In this document: positions 45,936 through 53,558 of the stretch, one piece after another
Layout: every line of letters starts with the position of its first letter
Position numbering within the stretch: the first letter of the stretch is position 1
Origin: Salipaludibacillus agaradhaerens
GTDB taxonomy: Bacteria; Bacillota; Bacilli; Bacillales; Salisediminibacteriaceae
Assembly (NCBI RefSeq): GCF_002019735.1
Contig: NZ_KV917378.1
Span: 4,180,869-4,244,868, forward strand
DNA: 64,000 nt
Reading direction: 5' to 3'
The notes under the pieces: model-generated
The model's input: the letters and a program-made list of their open reading frames with translations, nothing else
Database searches by the model: none
Told to the model about the DNA's origin: nothing
Made by a program: the position numbers and the translations under genes

Positions 45936-46070
45936 TTTTAACATAGATAACCGTCCGTAAAACGACTGCCTCTTTTGGGGAGATAACAGGCGCTTATGTG
46001 CTGATTTTTTCAACGACCAATCAGTAGGAGAAGGACGAAAACGCTCACTGATTCAAGGTTCGTTTTATAA
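45936..46070 (+). repeat. Dispersed repeat, copy I (first hairpin deleted internally)
   Basis: ACATAGATAACCGTCCGTAA, a shortened core (CTGCCTCTTTTGGGGAGATA), ACCAATCAGTAGGAGAAGG, CTCACTGATTCAAGG and TTCGTTTTATAA. It lies between the divergent MATE and AraC-type genes. Confidence 0.9.
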
Positions 46071-46252
46071 AACATATGACTTTTATAAAGAAGTTTATCC
46101 GCTATGTTTTTTTATGTGTGTCAAAAGTACCTGGATTGAAACGACTACTGGTATGATAGGGTGAGTTTAATCATAAAAGAGTTTATAATGAAAATGAAGT
46201 TCAAAAAACGAATTGTATTGTACAAAAACGACTTTTTAAGAAGGTGCTTATA

Positions 46253-47125
46253 ATGGATGCCATATCAACTATAATCCCGCCATTGCCTATTTTTATCAAA
46301 AGTGGTCAAGGAATCTTACATAAAGGGGAGAAGCATGTTGCAAGAACCTTTCATGTATTTGATTTATTGTTTATAACAAAAGGAACATTATATATGAAAG
46401 AAAACGGAATAGATGTGACTTTAAAACGAGGAGATTATGTCATTTTAGCGCCACATTATAGACATGAAGGGAGTAAATTATGTGAGGAAAGAACGGAGTT
46501 TTTTTGGATACATTTTAATTTCTCTTCTTATTATCAGCTCGTCCCTTCAATTAAGAAAGATTGGTCCAATATAATTAAAAGAAAAGGGACGTACACGGAA
46601 TCAGATTTGTATGAAATTCATTTACCGAGGCTGGGGCATTTTCATCATACTGATAAAGCGATCGAAATCTTTTCTAATCTTATTAAGATAGAAGGAGTTA
46701 ACCTTCCTGAAGAGCGAATGAAACAACAATCTGTCTTATTTAACATCATTATTTTCATTCAAAAAAATGCTTTAGAAGTCCCTACAAGCACTGAAAATGT
46801 AGCACGCCAATGCATGAATTATATTCAAAAGCATTATAGAGATCCTGATTTTAATGTCAAGAGAATGGCGCAATTATTATTGTATCATCCTGATTACTTA
46901 ACGCGAGCGTTGAAGAAAACCATTGGCTTAACACCCATTCAATACTTAAACCAGTGCCGAATCTCAAAAGCAAAAGAATTATTAATGAAGGAAAATAACG
47001 ATTTAAAGACGATTGCTTCTGAATTAGGTTTTGTGGATTCGGCTTATTTCTCACGGGTTTTTAAGAGTAAGGAAGGCATTTCACCAGGACAATATAGACG
47101 GATAACGTTTACTCAGCAATGGTAA
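46253..47125 (+). CDS. AraC-family regulator
   Basis: About 290 residues. An N-terminal cupin sensor (KRGDYVILAPHYRHEG) is followed by two C-terminal HTHs (NVKRMAQLLLYHPDYLTRAL and LKTIASELGFVDSAYFSRVF, then KEGISPGQYRR). ATG 46253 is chosen because AAGAAGGTG lies 6 nt upstream. The sensor suggests a sugar-type ligand. No sugar operon is adjacent. Confidence 0.9.
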   Translation: MDAISTIIPPLPIFIKSGQGILHKGEKHVARTFHVFDLLFITKGTLYMKENGIDVTLKRGDYVILAPHYRHEGSKLCEERTEFFWIHFNFSSYYQLVPSIKKDWSNIIKRKGTYTESDLYEIHLPRLGHFHHTDKAIEIFSNLIKIEGVNLPEERMKQQSVLFNIIIFIQKNALEVPTSTENVARQCMNYIQKHYRDPDFNVKRMAQLLLYHPDYLTRALKKTIGLTPIQYLNQCRISKAKELLMKENNDLKTIASELGFVDSAYFSRVFKSKEGISPGQYRRITFTQQW

Positions 47126-47329
47126 GGGAGCACGCTAAAATAACTTAATGTGCAAACGTGTACTATCACTCATTTACTTTTGTGTTAGTAGACGGTTATA
47201 CTGCTACATACTGGTATAATCAAACCTTAATAGGATTAATCAGATTTTTTATATGGAACAGACAATGTTTTTTAACGTAAAAAAAAGTAAAGAGTTTTCA
47301 TTTTTAATGCAGATTGTGGAGGAAGTGGA

Positions 47330-47583
47330 GAAGAAATATTGATAATATTGACACGTTAACCGAGCAAGAAAATAATGAGACATTAGCTGGTCAGGGAGAA
47401 CCTGAGAAACCTGATTAATTAACGATGTGATTAATAATGAAGACTCTCAATTAGACGAACATCCCAGAAATAACAGAAAGATCTACAGGTACGGGTGGCT
47501 CAACCGTTAGAGAGTTAGAGTTAACTTACCTGGCAAAAATTGAAGGGAAATATTGTTCTTTTGATTTGAGAGCGCTAAAATAG
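47330..47583 (+). pseudogene. Decayed coding remnant with frame changes
   Basis: Codon-like text crosses three frame segments: an acidic stretch ending QGEPEKPD and TAA at 47418; NNEDSQLDEHP (47433-47465); then, after one extra A at 47466, EITERSTGTGGSTVRELELT continuing to TAG 47583. The outer segments share a frame. I cannot name the protein. No other gene is seen in 47126-47666. Confidence 0.35.
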
Positions 47584-47666
47584 TATTATTACGTCGTTTT
47601 TTCTTAATTATATATTCTAAATAAAGGGCTTTCATTCAGAGTAGTAGTATAAAGAGAGTTCTCTTC

Positions 47667-47820
47667 TTTATCACAGATAACCGTCCATAAACCTCCCGGC
47701 TCAAAATAGAGAGGAGAGCTAAATCTATATAGGTGGGAGATACGCTAATGTCCGGATCACTCAACTACTAATCAGTGGGAGAAGAACGAATACTCCCACT
47801 GATTGAAGGTTCGTTTTATA
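47667..47820 (+). repeat. Dispersed repeat, copy J (full length)
   Basis: TTTATCACAGATAACCGTCC start, AAAATAGAGAGGAG, AAATCTATATAGGTGGGAG, TAATCAGTGGGAGAAGAACG, CTCCCACTGATTGAAGG, TTCGTTTTATA end. It ends 19 bp before the LacI-type start codon, so it probably lies in the 5' leader or promoter of that gene. Confidence 0.95.
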
Positions 47821-47839
47821 AATGAAGGGATGATTAAAA

Positions 47840-48880
47840 ATGTCTGTAACAATTAAAGATGTGGCGAAAGTTGCAAATGTTGCACCTTCCACAGTTTCAA
47901 GAGTAATAGCGAATAGCCCTCGCATTAGTGAACGGACTAAAGAAAAAGTCCGGCAGGCAATGAAGGAGCTAGACTACCACCCAAATTATAATGCTCGAAA
48001 TCTAGCGAATAAGAGTACGAAAACAATTGGTCTTATTATGCCAAATTCCGTGACCAAAACTTTCCAGAATCCATTTTTTCCAGAGGTTATTCGCGGAATT
48101 AGTACAAAAGCCCATCAGTTGGATTATGGGCTATATTTGTCTACAGGTCAATCTGACGAAGAGATTTTTGAAGAGGTTCAAGATATGGTGCTAGGTAGAC
48201 GAGTTGATGGCATTATTTTACTATACTCGAAAGTTAATGATAAATTAATGAGTTATTTGTATCATGAGAAGTTTCCTTTCACTGTGATTGGTCGGCCATA
48301 TGATCAGGAGAAGCTTGATGTAACCTATGTTAATAATGATAATTTTAAGGCCGCTAAAACAGTTACTGAGTATTTATTACTTCTTGGACATGAACGCATT
48401 GCTTTTATTGGAGGAAATCTAGAAACAGTAGTTACTTTAGATCATATGGAAGGCTATAAAAAGGCATTAATGAATGCCGGTATTGGTGTTAAAGACGATT
48501 ACGTTGTATTTCACGAGGAACTCCAAGAAGGAGGACAAGAAGCAGTCATTGATCTAATGAGTTTGTCTGACCGACCAACAGCTCTAATTGTGGCGGATGA
48601 CATTATGACGTTTGGAGTTATGAGGATGTTGAGTGAAATGGATGTTAAAGTTCCTGAGGACATCTCTATTATTAGTTTTAATAATGTGCTGATATCAGAG
48701 CTATCTTCACCACCAATGACGACAGTTGATATCAATATTTATAGTCTCGGTTTTGAGGCCGCTAATTGTTTAATCGACCAAATTAATCATCCTGATATTA
48801 AAACGAAGCAGGTGATTATCCCTCATAAATTGATTAAAAGACAGACGTGCCAAAAAATAAGTAATAGGTCTTTTAATTAA
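47840..48880 (+). CDS. LacI-family regulator
   Basis: A 346-residue repressor with the N-terminal HTH TIKDVAKVANVAPSTVSRVI, the hinge YHPNYNARNLANKSTKTIGL, and a sugar-binding domain ending SVPS-like ISIISFNNV. It resembles the MalR group (maltose regulators), but no maltose genes are present here. RBS GAAGGGATG precedes the ATG. Repeat copy J forms most of the region just upstream. Confidence 0.9.
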   Translation: MSVTIKDVAKVANVAPSTVSRVIANSPRISERTKEKVRQAMKELDYHPNYNARNLANKSTKTIGLIMPNSVTKTFQNPFFPEVIRGISTKAHQLDYGLYLSTGQSDEEIFEEVQDMVLGRRVDGIILLYSKVNDKLMSYLYHEKFPFTVIGRPYDQEKLDVTYVNNDNFKAAKTVTEYLLLLGHERIAFIGGNLETVVTLDHMEGYKKALMNAGIGVKDDYVVFHEELQEGGQEAVIDLMSLSDRPTALIVADDIMTFGVMRMLSEMDVKVPEDISIISFNNVLISELSSPPMTTVDINIYSLGFEAANCLIDQINHPDIKTKQVIIPHKLIKRQTCQKISNRSFN

Positions 48881-49073
48881 AAGCAGGGAATAAACGACCA
48901 TATAAACTGCAATCAGTACAACCACATGGTATAATTTTGTTTAGGTTAAAAATGGGTTACTTTCCCTACTCACATTGATTAGTTACCACTTAACTGAAAA
49001 TATGAAAGTTTTAATGATTAGGATATGAAGTAGCAATATGATTACTTGTAAATTTAGAAATGAGGGAAGGTTA

Positions 49074-50174
49074 GTGTTACAGTCGCGCTTTTTTAAATTT
49101 TTAGCAGCTACCTTGTTAATTTTTTTGATTGTACTTGTAGGTAGCCATATTACGTTTATCTTTAGACCGTTAGTCGTGTTTTTCCAAACGCTTTTTATTC
49201 CATTTTTAATAGCAGGTGTGTTATTTTATTTGCTAAGACCAATTGTGAATTTGTTACATAGTTATAAGGTACCCCGTACTGTTGCTATCTTATTAATTTA
49301 TATCATATTGATTGCGCTTATTACATTACTGGTCTTTTTAGTTGGGCCTGTCCTGCAACGTCAAGTGATGAACCTTGTGAACAATGCACCTATGCTGTTT
49401 GATGAATTACGACGGCTATTTATACAAATTGAAGACAATGATTGGCTGGCTCGTTTTCAGGAAACTGAAAACTTCTCATTGGAAGAAGTAGTGACAAATT
49501 TTACAAACTATATGTACGAAGCTTTTGATTTTATTGCCACGAATGTAGCTGGTTTTATTGGGCTAGTAACAAATGTTATACTCGTGTTGATTATCATTCC
49601 GTTTGTATTGTTCTATTTATTGAAAGATGGGAATAAGGGACCTAAGCAAATGCTTCGCCTTTTACCTGAAAAGCAGCAGGAAGAAGGCCTTAAAGTATTA
49701 AGAGACATGGATGATAAATTAGCATCGTACATTCAGGGGCAAGTCATTGTCAGCGTTTGTGTTGGTGTTCTTATGTATATTGCGTTTCTTATTATCGGCA
49801 TTGACTACTCATTAATTCTTGCACTTGTGGCTATGTTTACAAATATCGTTCCTTTTATTGGGCCCTGGATTGGAACGATCCCTGCGGTTATAGTAGCATT
49901 GATTGACTCACCAATTATGGTTTTATGGGTTGTGCTTGCAATCGTCATTGTGCAGCAAATTGAGAGTAATTTAATCTCTCCTCAGGTGATGGGAAGAAAG
50001 CTAGCTGTTCACCCATTAACCATTATTATTTTAATTTTAGTGGGTGGAAGGTTTGCAGGTTTTTTTGGATTAATACTTGCAGTACCTTTGTATGCCATTA
50101 CGAAAGTGGTTATTTCCCATTTCTATCGACTTATCCAATTAAGAAAAAGTAATGATAATGATTTGAACATTTAA
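49074..50174 (+). CDS. AI-2E family (YtvI/PerM-like) membrane transporter
   Basis: About 366 residues with seven or more helices. It has the family arrangement FIPFLIAGVLFYLLRPIVN at the N terminus and ALVAMFTNIVPFIGPWIGTI, QQIESNLISPQVMGRKL and HPLTIIILILVGG in the C-terminal half. The GTG at 49074 has GAGGGAAGG upstream and fits the family start; ATG 49038 has no RBS. Members export diverse solutes or Na+; the substrate is unknown. Confidence 0.85.
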   Translation: MLQSRFFKFLAATLLIFLIVLVGSHITFIFRPLVVFFQTLFIPFLIAGVLFYLLRPIVNLLHSYKVPRTVAILLIYIILIALITLLVFLVGPVLQRQVMNLVNNAPMLFDELRRLFIQIEDNDWLARFQETENFSLEEVVTNFTNYMYEAFDFIATNVAGFIGLVTNVILVLIIIPFVLFYLLKDGNKGPKQMLRLLPEKQQEEGLKVLRDMDDKLASYIQGQVIVSVCVGVLMYIAFLIIGIDYSLILALVAMFTNIVPFIGPWIGTIPAVIVALIDSPIMVLWVVLAIVIVQQIESNLISPQVMGRKLAVHPLTIIILILVGGRFAGFFGLILAVPLYAITKVVISHFYRLIQLRKSNDNDLNI

Positions 50175-50241
50175 AGAAGTAGTCAAGAACAACTTATAGG
50201 TGGAACATTTGAAGGGTCAATTTATAATATGGGGTGATAGG

Positions 50242-50616
50242 ATGAGCACGCATGAAAAAGATGGTATCAAACAAATTGATAAAGAATCGCTTAAAGACCT
50301 TTTATCAAAGGGAGATCCTAAGCAAATTGTGTTAGATGTAAGAGAACCTGACGAATACGTATCTGGTCATATACCTGGTGTGCCTCTTATACCAATGCAT
50401 AGTATTCCTAATTTGCTTGATGGTTTTGATAAGAATAAAGAATATGTATTCGTTTGTAGAAGTGGCAACCGTTCACAAAATGTGTCCCTATTCATGAAAG
50501 AACAAGGGTTTAATAATGTCATGAATTACGATGGTGGCATGCTCGCTTGGGATGGCGACACGAATGAGGGTGAGGAGACTTATATTAAATCTCCTGAAGA
50601 TTTGAAGAAACTTTAA
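50242..50616 (+). CDS. Rhodanese-domain protein
   Basis: About 124 residues, one rhodanese domain: VLDVREPDEYVSGHIPGV, active-site loop CRSGNRS with the catalytic Cys, and YDGGMLAW. It would carry sulfane sulfur. ATG 50242 is preferred, with GGGGTGATAGG directly upstream. It is 68 bp after the transporter and may be co-transcribed. Confidence 0.92.
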   Translation: MSTHEKDGIKQIDKESLKDLLSKGDPKQIVLDVREPDEYVSGHIPGVPLIPMHSIPNLLDGFDKNKEYVFVCRSGNRSQNVSLFMKEQGFNNVMNYDGGMLAWDGDTNEGEETYIKSPEDLKKL

Positions 50617-50640
50617 ACGATAGTTATATAGACCTAATTT

Positions 50641-50670
50641 CCTTCTGCTGTAGTGGCAGAAGGTTTTATT
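50641..50670 (+). terminator. Terminator after the rhodanese gene
   Basis: CCTTCTGC (50641-50648) pairs with GCAGAAGG (50656-50663), followed by TTTTATTTTT. Confidence 0.8.
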
Positions 50671-50753
50671 TTTGTCAATAAAGGCTATAGCACAGACTAA
50701 ACAGTTATTATCAACTGACGATGTAGTGTCAGATCACTAAAGGAGGATAAAGG

Positions 50754-50897
50754 ATGATTTGGACAATTGTTGGGATAATTATTATAATGTGGTTATTAGG
50801 ATTCAGTTTTGAAATCGGTGGAGGACTCATCCATCTATTACTTGTCATTGCCTTAGTCGTAGCAATAATCAACTTAATTACAGGCAGACGTGCTTAA
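50754..50897 (+). CDS. lmo0937-family small membrane protein
   Basis: A 47-residue protein with RBS AAAGGAGG before ATG 50754. Two hydrophobic helices flank FEIGGGLIHLLL, and the end is LITGRRA, matching the small lmo0937-type membrane proteins found in bacilli and Listeria. Function is unknown; relatives are often stress-induced. The YtxH-like gene follows 130 bp later. Confidence 0.8.
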   Translation: MIWTIVGIIIIMWLLGFSFEIGGGLIHLLLVIALVVAIINLITGRRA

Positions 50898-51028
50898 CAT
50901 GAACAGAAAAATGAAGATAGAAAAATAAAAAAGAATAGAAAATGATAGACAATGTCACCATTCATATAAGACAATAAAATTAGTTTGCTATGTCAGAGTC
51001 ACTAAATTAAAGGAGGAGATTGTCTATA

Positions 51029-51298
51029 ATGGCTAATAAGTGGCTTACCTCTACTTTACTTGCCACAGCAGTGGCAGCTGGAAGTTACTATCTAGGAAAA
51101 GAAGAAAACAGGGAAAAGCTCATGCATGAATTCAATCGATTAAAAGCGAAATTAAAAGGTGAGAGTAAGGAAGATTATGAGCCATATTTGGAGGAGAAGA
51201 TTGGTCACTCAGATCCAAATGATATTGAAGATAATTCAATGGTCGATGAAGGTGCTGTTTTCTCTGTCAATTATTACAATGAAAAGCATAAAAAGTAG
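51029..51298 (+). CDS. YtxH-like small protein
   Basis: An 89-residue protein with an N-terminal hydrophobic helix (residues 5-20) ending SYYLGKEENREKLMHEF, followed by a charged tail. RBS AAAGGAGGAG lies 9 nt before ATG 51029. It resembles YtxH/general-stress type membrane-anchored proteins, but the match is loose. A terminator follows. Confidence 0.65.
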   Translation: MANKWLTSTLLATAVAAGSYYLGKEENREKLMHEFNRLKAKLKGESKEDYEPYLEEKIGHSDPNDIEDNSMVDEGAVFSVNYYNEKHKK

Positions 51299-51306
51299 TA
51301 AGTGAT

Positions 51307-51341
51307 GGAGCTCTGTATCTTTTACGGAGCTTCCTTTTTTG
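51307..51341 (+). terminator. Terminator after the YtxH-like gene
   Basis: GGAGCTCTGTA pairs with TACGGAGCTTCC with one bulged T, followed by TTTTTT. Confidence 0.75.
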
Positions 51342-51615
51342 TTGCTCTATATACACGCAAATCACTGTTTCAGAGAAAGACTTTCTCATCAGTACGTTTA
51401 CACACATAGACAATGAATGATTTTGATTGTTTCTCTTAAAATGCTTTCTTAATTACGGTGCTCACTATATAATATAGATATTTTTGGAAGTTGAAGCGTC
51501 GTCGTCTGAATGTCTACTTTTGTGCGGAGTTTCTTTGCAAATTAGCTAAGACAAGTTCTTGGGAAAATATCGTCTGAAGGGGAGATAACAGCATCAGGCT
51601 CTTTTACAGAGAAAA

Positions 51616-51780
51616 TTTATCACAGATAACCGTCCATAAAACGTGAACCTTAAATTAAAATAGAAGGTAACAGATAAATCTATTTAGGCTGGAGATAACG
51701 GACGCTAAAATCCTGATTCACTCAATTACCTATCAGTGGGAGAAGGAGAAAAACGCACACTGATGAAGGTTCGTTTTATA
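51616..51780 (+). repeat. Dispersed repeat, copy K (full length, diverged hairpin 2)
   Basis: TTTATCACAGATAACCGTCC, AAATCTATTTAGGCTGGAG, ATAACGGACGCTAAAATCC, CTATCAGTGGGAGAAGGAG, CACACTGATGAAGG, TTCGTTTTATA. It ends 84 bp before the likely yitT-type start. Confidence 0.93.
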
Positions 51781-51863
51781 TTAAGAAATTAATTCATATG
51801 GCTAATGTGGGTCATAATAAAAGAATAAAGTCTGTAAAACAGATAAAAAAGGAGGCATTACTA

Positions 51864-52709
51864 GTGCCCCAGCGAATAGACATATTAGAAGAATTAAAAA
51901 TTCTCTTAATTGCAGCAACAGGTGGCTTAATTTTAGCCATGGGCCTTAATCTTTTCTTAATTCCTGCTAACGTTTTTGCTAGTGGGTTTACAGGTCTTTC
52001 TCAAATTATAGCTGAATTAATTCCTCTCTCTCCGGGATTGGTACTATTTATTTTAAACATTCCAGTTGCCGTAATAGGCTGGTTTAAAGTTGGAAAAAAG
52101 TTTACTTTATACAGTTTTGTGAATGTGGCCTTTACAACATTATTTCTTGAACTAATTCCTGAATATGGATTCTCGGCGGATATCATTTTGAACTCTGTTT
52201 TCGGTGGGGTATTTACAGGTATAGGAGCAGGCATTGTGTTAAAATGGGGGGCTTCTACTGGAGGGGTCGATATATTGGCGCTCCTGGCAGCTAAGAAGAG
52301 TGATCGTCCTCTAGGTGTTTACTTTTTCCTTATGAATGCGCTTATTGTAATGGCTTCTGGGTTATTATTTGGTATGGAGAAAGCGATGTACACCCTACTT
52401 ACACTGTATGTCACTTCGAGGATTATCGATACTATTCACACGAGACATGTTAAATTGACTGCAATGGTAGTAACGAGTCAACCAGATGCCCTACAAGAAG
52501 CATTTTATAAAAAGGTTACACGGGGTGTTACGAGGGTTCCAGCTAAAGGAGGTTATTCTAAACAAGAAAAAGAGATGTTGTTGATCGTCATAACGAGATA
52601 TGAGCTATATTTACTTAGACAGGTGATTGAGCAAACAGATCCTCATGCTTTTACGAATATTGTTCAAACAACAGGTGTATTTGGTATGTTCCGTAAAGAG
52701 GATGATTAA
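51864..52709 (+). CDS. YitT-family membrane protein (DUF161 plus DUF2179)
   Basis: About 281 residues: five or six helices (about residues 10-190), including NIPVAVIGWFKVGKKF and GGVFTGIGAGIVLKWGASTGG, then a soluble C-terminal DUF2179 domain (RGVTRVPAKGGYSKQEKEML). The start is the GTG at 51864, with AAAAGGAGG 9 nt upstream; ATG 51798 has no RBS. Function is unproven. Confidence 0.87.
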   Translation: MPQRIDILEELKILLIAATGGLILAMGLNLFLIPANVFASGFTGLSQIIAELIPLSPGLVLFILNIPVAVIGWFKVGKKFTLYSFVNVAFTTLFLELIPEYGFSADIILNSVFGGVFTGIGAGIVLKWGASTGGVDILALLAAKKSDRPLGVYFFLMNALIVMASGLLFGMEKAMYTLLTLYVTSRIIDTIHTRHVKLTAMVVTSQPDALQEAFYKKVTRGVTRVPAKGGYSKQEKEMLLIVITRYELYLLRQVIEQTDPHAFTNIVQTTGVFGMFRKEDD

Positions 52710-52773
52710 GTTTGTAACATTTATTCTAATGTACCGTCTAACCTAGTAGTAACCTTTAGGAGGGGAAGGAGCC

Positions 52774-53295
52774 ATGAAAGAAAGAAGCTGGGTACTCTTC
52801 CCGTTGTTTCTGTTAATGACTGCTAGTGTTATGGCAGCATGCGGACAGGGGGGGAATGACGGAACGAATTCGGAGAAATCACAGCAATCTGAAGAAAATA
52901 TAGAGTCAGGAGGCAATGATGTGATTGAATATGAAGGACTTTCCTATAAAACAGAGGCGGAAGAGGTCAATGATCAATTAGTAGTAAGATTAAAATTAGA
53001 AAACATCACTGAAGACGAAAAAACAGTTACTTTCCCTTCTGGACATCAATTCGATGTCATTATTAAGGACGAATCTGGCTCCAAATTATATGATTTTGCT
53101 GAAGGCATGATGTTTACTCAAGCTCTTATTGCCGAGGAAATAAGTCCTGGCGAGGAGCTCGTTTTTGAAGTGGAATGGGATAAGTCAGAGGCTGATTTTT
53201 CTTCACTTACGATTGAAACTAAGCTTAATATTTATGAAATTGATAATGAAGAAGTGGAAAATACCCCTTTTAAACTCACTTTCAAAAAGGAATAA
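52774..53295 (+). CDS. Lipoprotein with BsuPI domain
   Basis: A 173-residue lipoprotein with signal ending SVMAAC and a Gly/Asn/Ser/Glu linker. The BsuPI beta-sandwich has TVTFPSGHQFDVIIKDESG, LYDFAEGMMFTQAL and SPGEELVFEVEWD. The fold is that of the intracellular proteinase inhibitor of Bacillus, here on the surface. RBS AGGAGGGGAAGG precedes the ATG. Confidence 0.88.
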   Translation: MKERSWVLFPLFLLMTASVMAACGQGGNDGTNSEKSQQSEENIESGGNDVIEYEGLSYKTEAEEVNDQLVVRLKLENITEDEKTVTFPSGHQFDVIIKDESGSKLYDFAEGMMFTQALIAEEISPGEELVFEVEWDKSEADFSSLTIETKLNIYEIDNEEVENTPFKLTFKKE

Positions 53296-53308
53296 AGAAA
53301 CATACACT

Positions 53309-53347
53309 AATGAGACGAGGAGCATGCGACTCCTCGTCTCATTTTTA
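53309..53347 (+). terminator. Terminator after the BsuPI lipoprotein
   Basis: A 14-bp perfect stem, AATGAGACGAGGAG (53309-53322) with 53330-53343, then TTTTATT. Repeat copy L starts in its T tract. Confidence 0.9.
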
Positions 53348-53505
53348 TTACCGATAACCATTCGTAAAACTTTTAGCTCAAAATAGAGAGGAGAGCTAAC
53401 TCTATTAAGGCGGGAGATAACAGCTGGGCCGCTAATATCCTGATTCACGCCCCTTCAATCAGTAGGAGAAGAACGAAACCGCTACTGATTGAAGGGGTGC
53501 TTTTA
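53344..53505 (+). repeat. Dispersed repeat, copy L (full length)
   Basis: ACCGATAACCATTCGTAAAAC, AAAATAGAGAGGAG, CTATTAAGGCGGGAGATAAC, GCTAATATCCTGATTCACG, CAATCAGTAGGAG with GCTACTGATTG. The stem pair that is G-C in the consensus is A-T here. It lies between convergent lipoprotein and helicase genes. Confidence 0.93.
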
Positions 53506-53558
53506 ATGAGCCCTTCCCCTGTTAAATAAAAGAGGTTTAATGCTAGTTTAAAAGGTGA

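Noticed and set aside
53343-53505. Terminator function as the main role of the repeats
   Set aside because: Hairpin 2 is followed by AAGGTTCG rather than a T run, and several copies lie next to a separate good terminator or upstream of genes.
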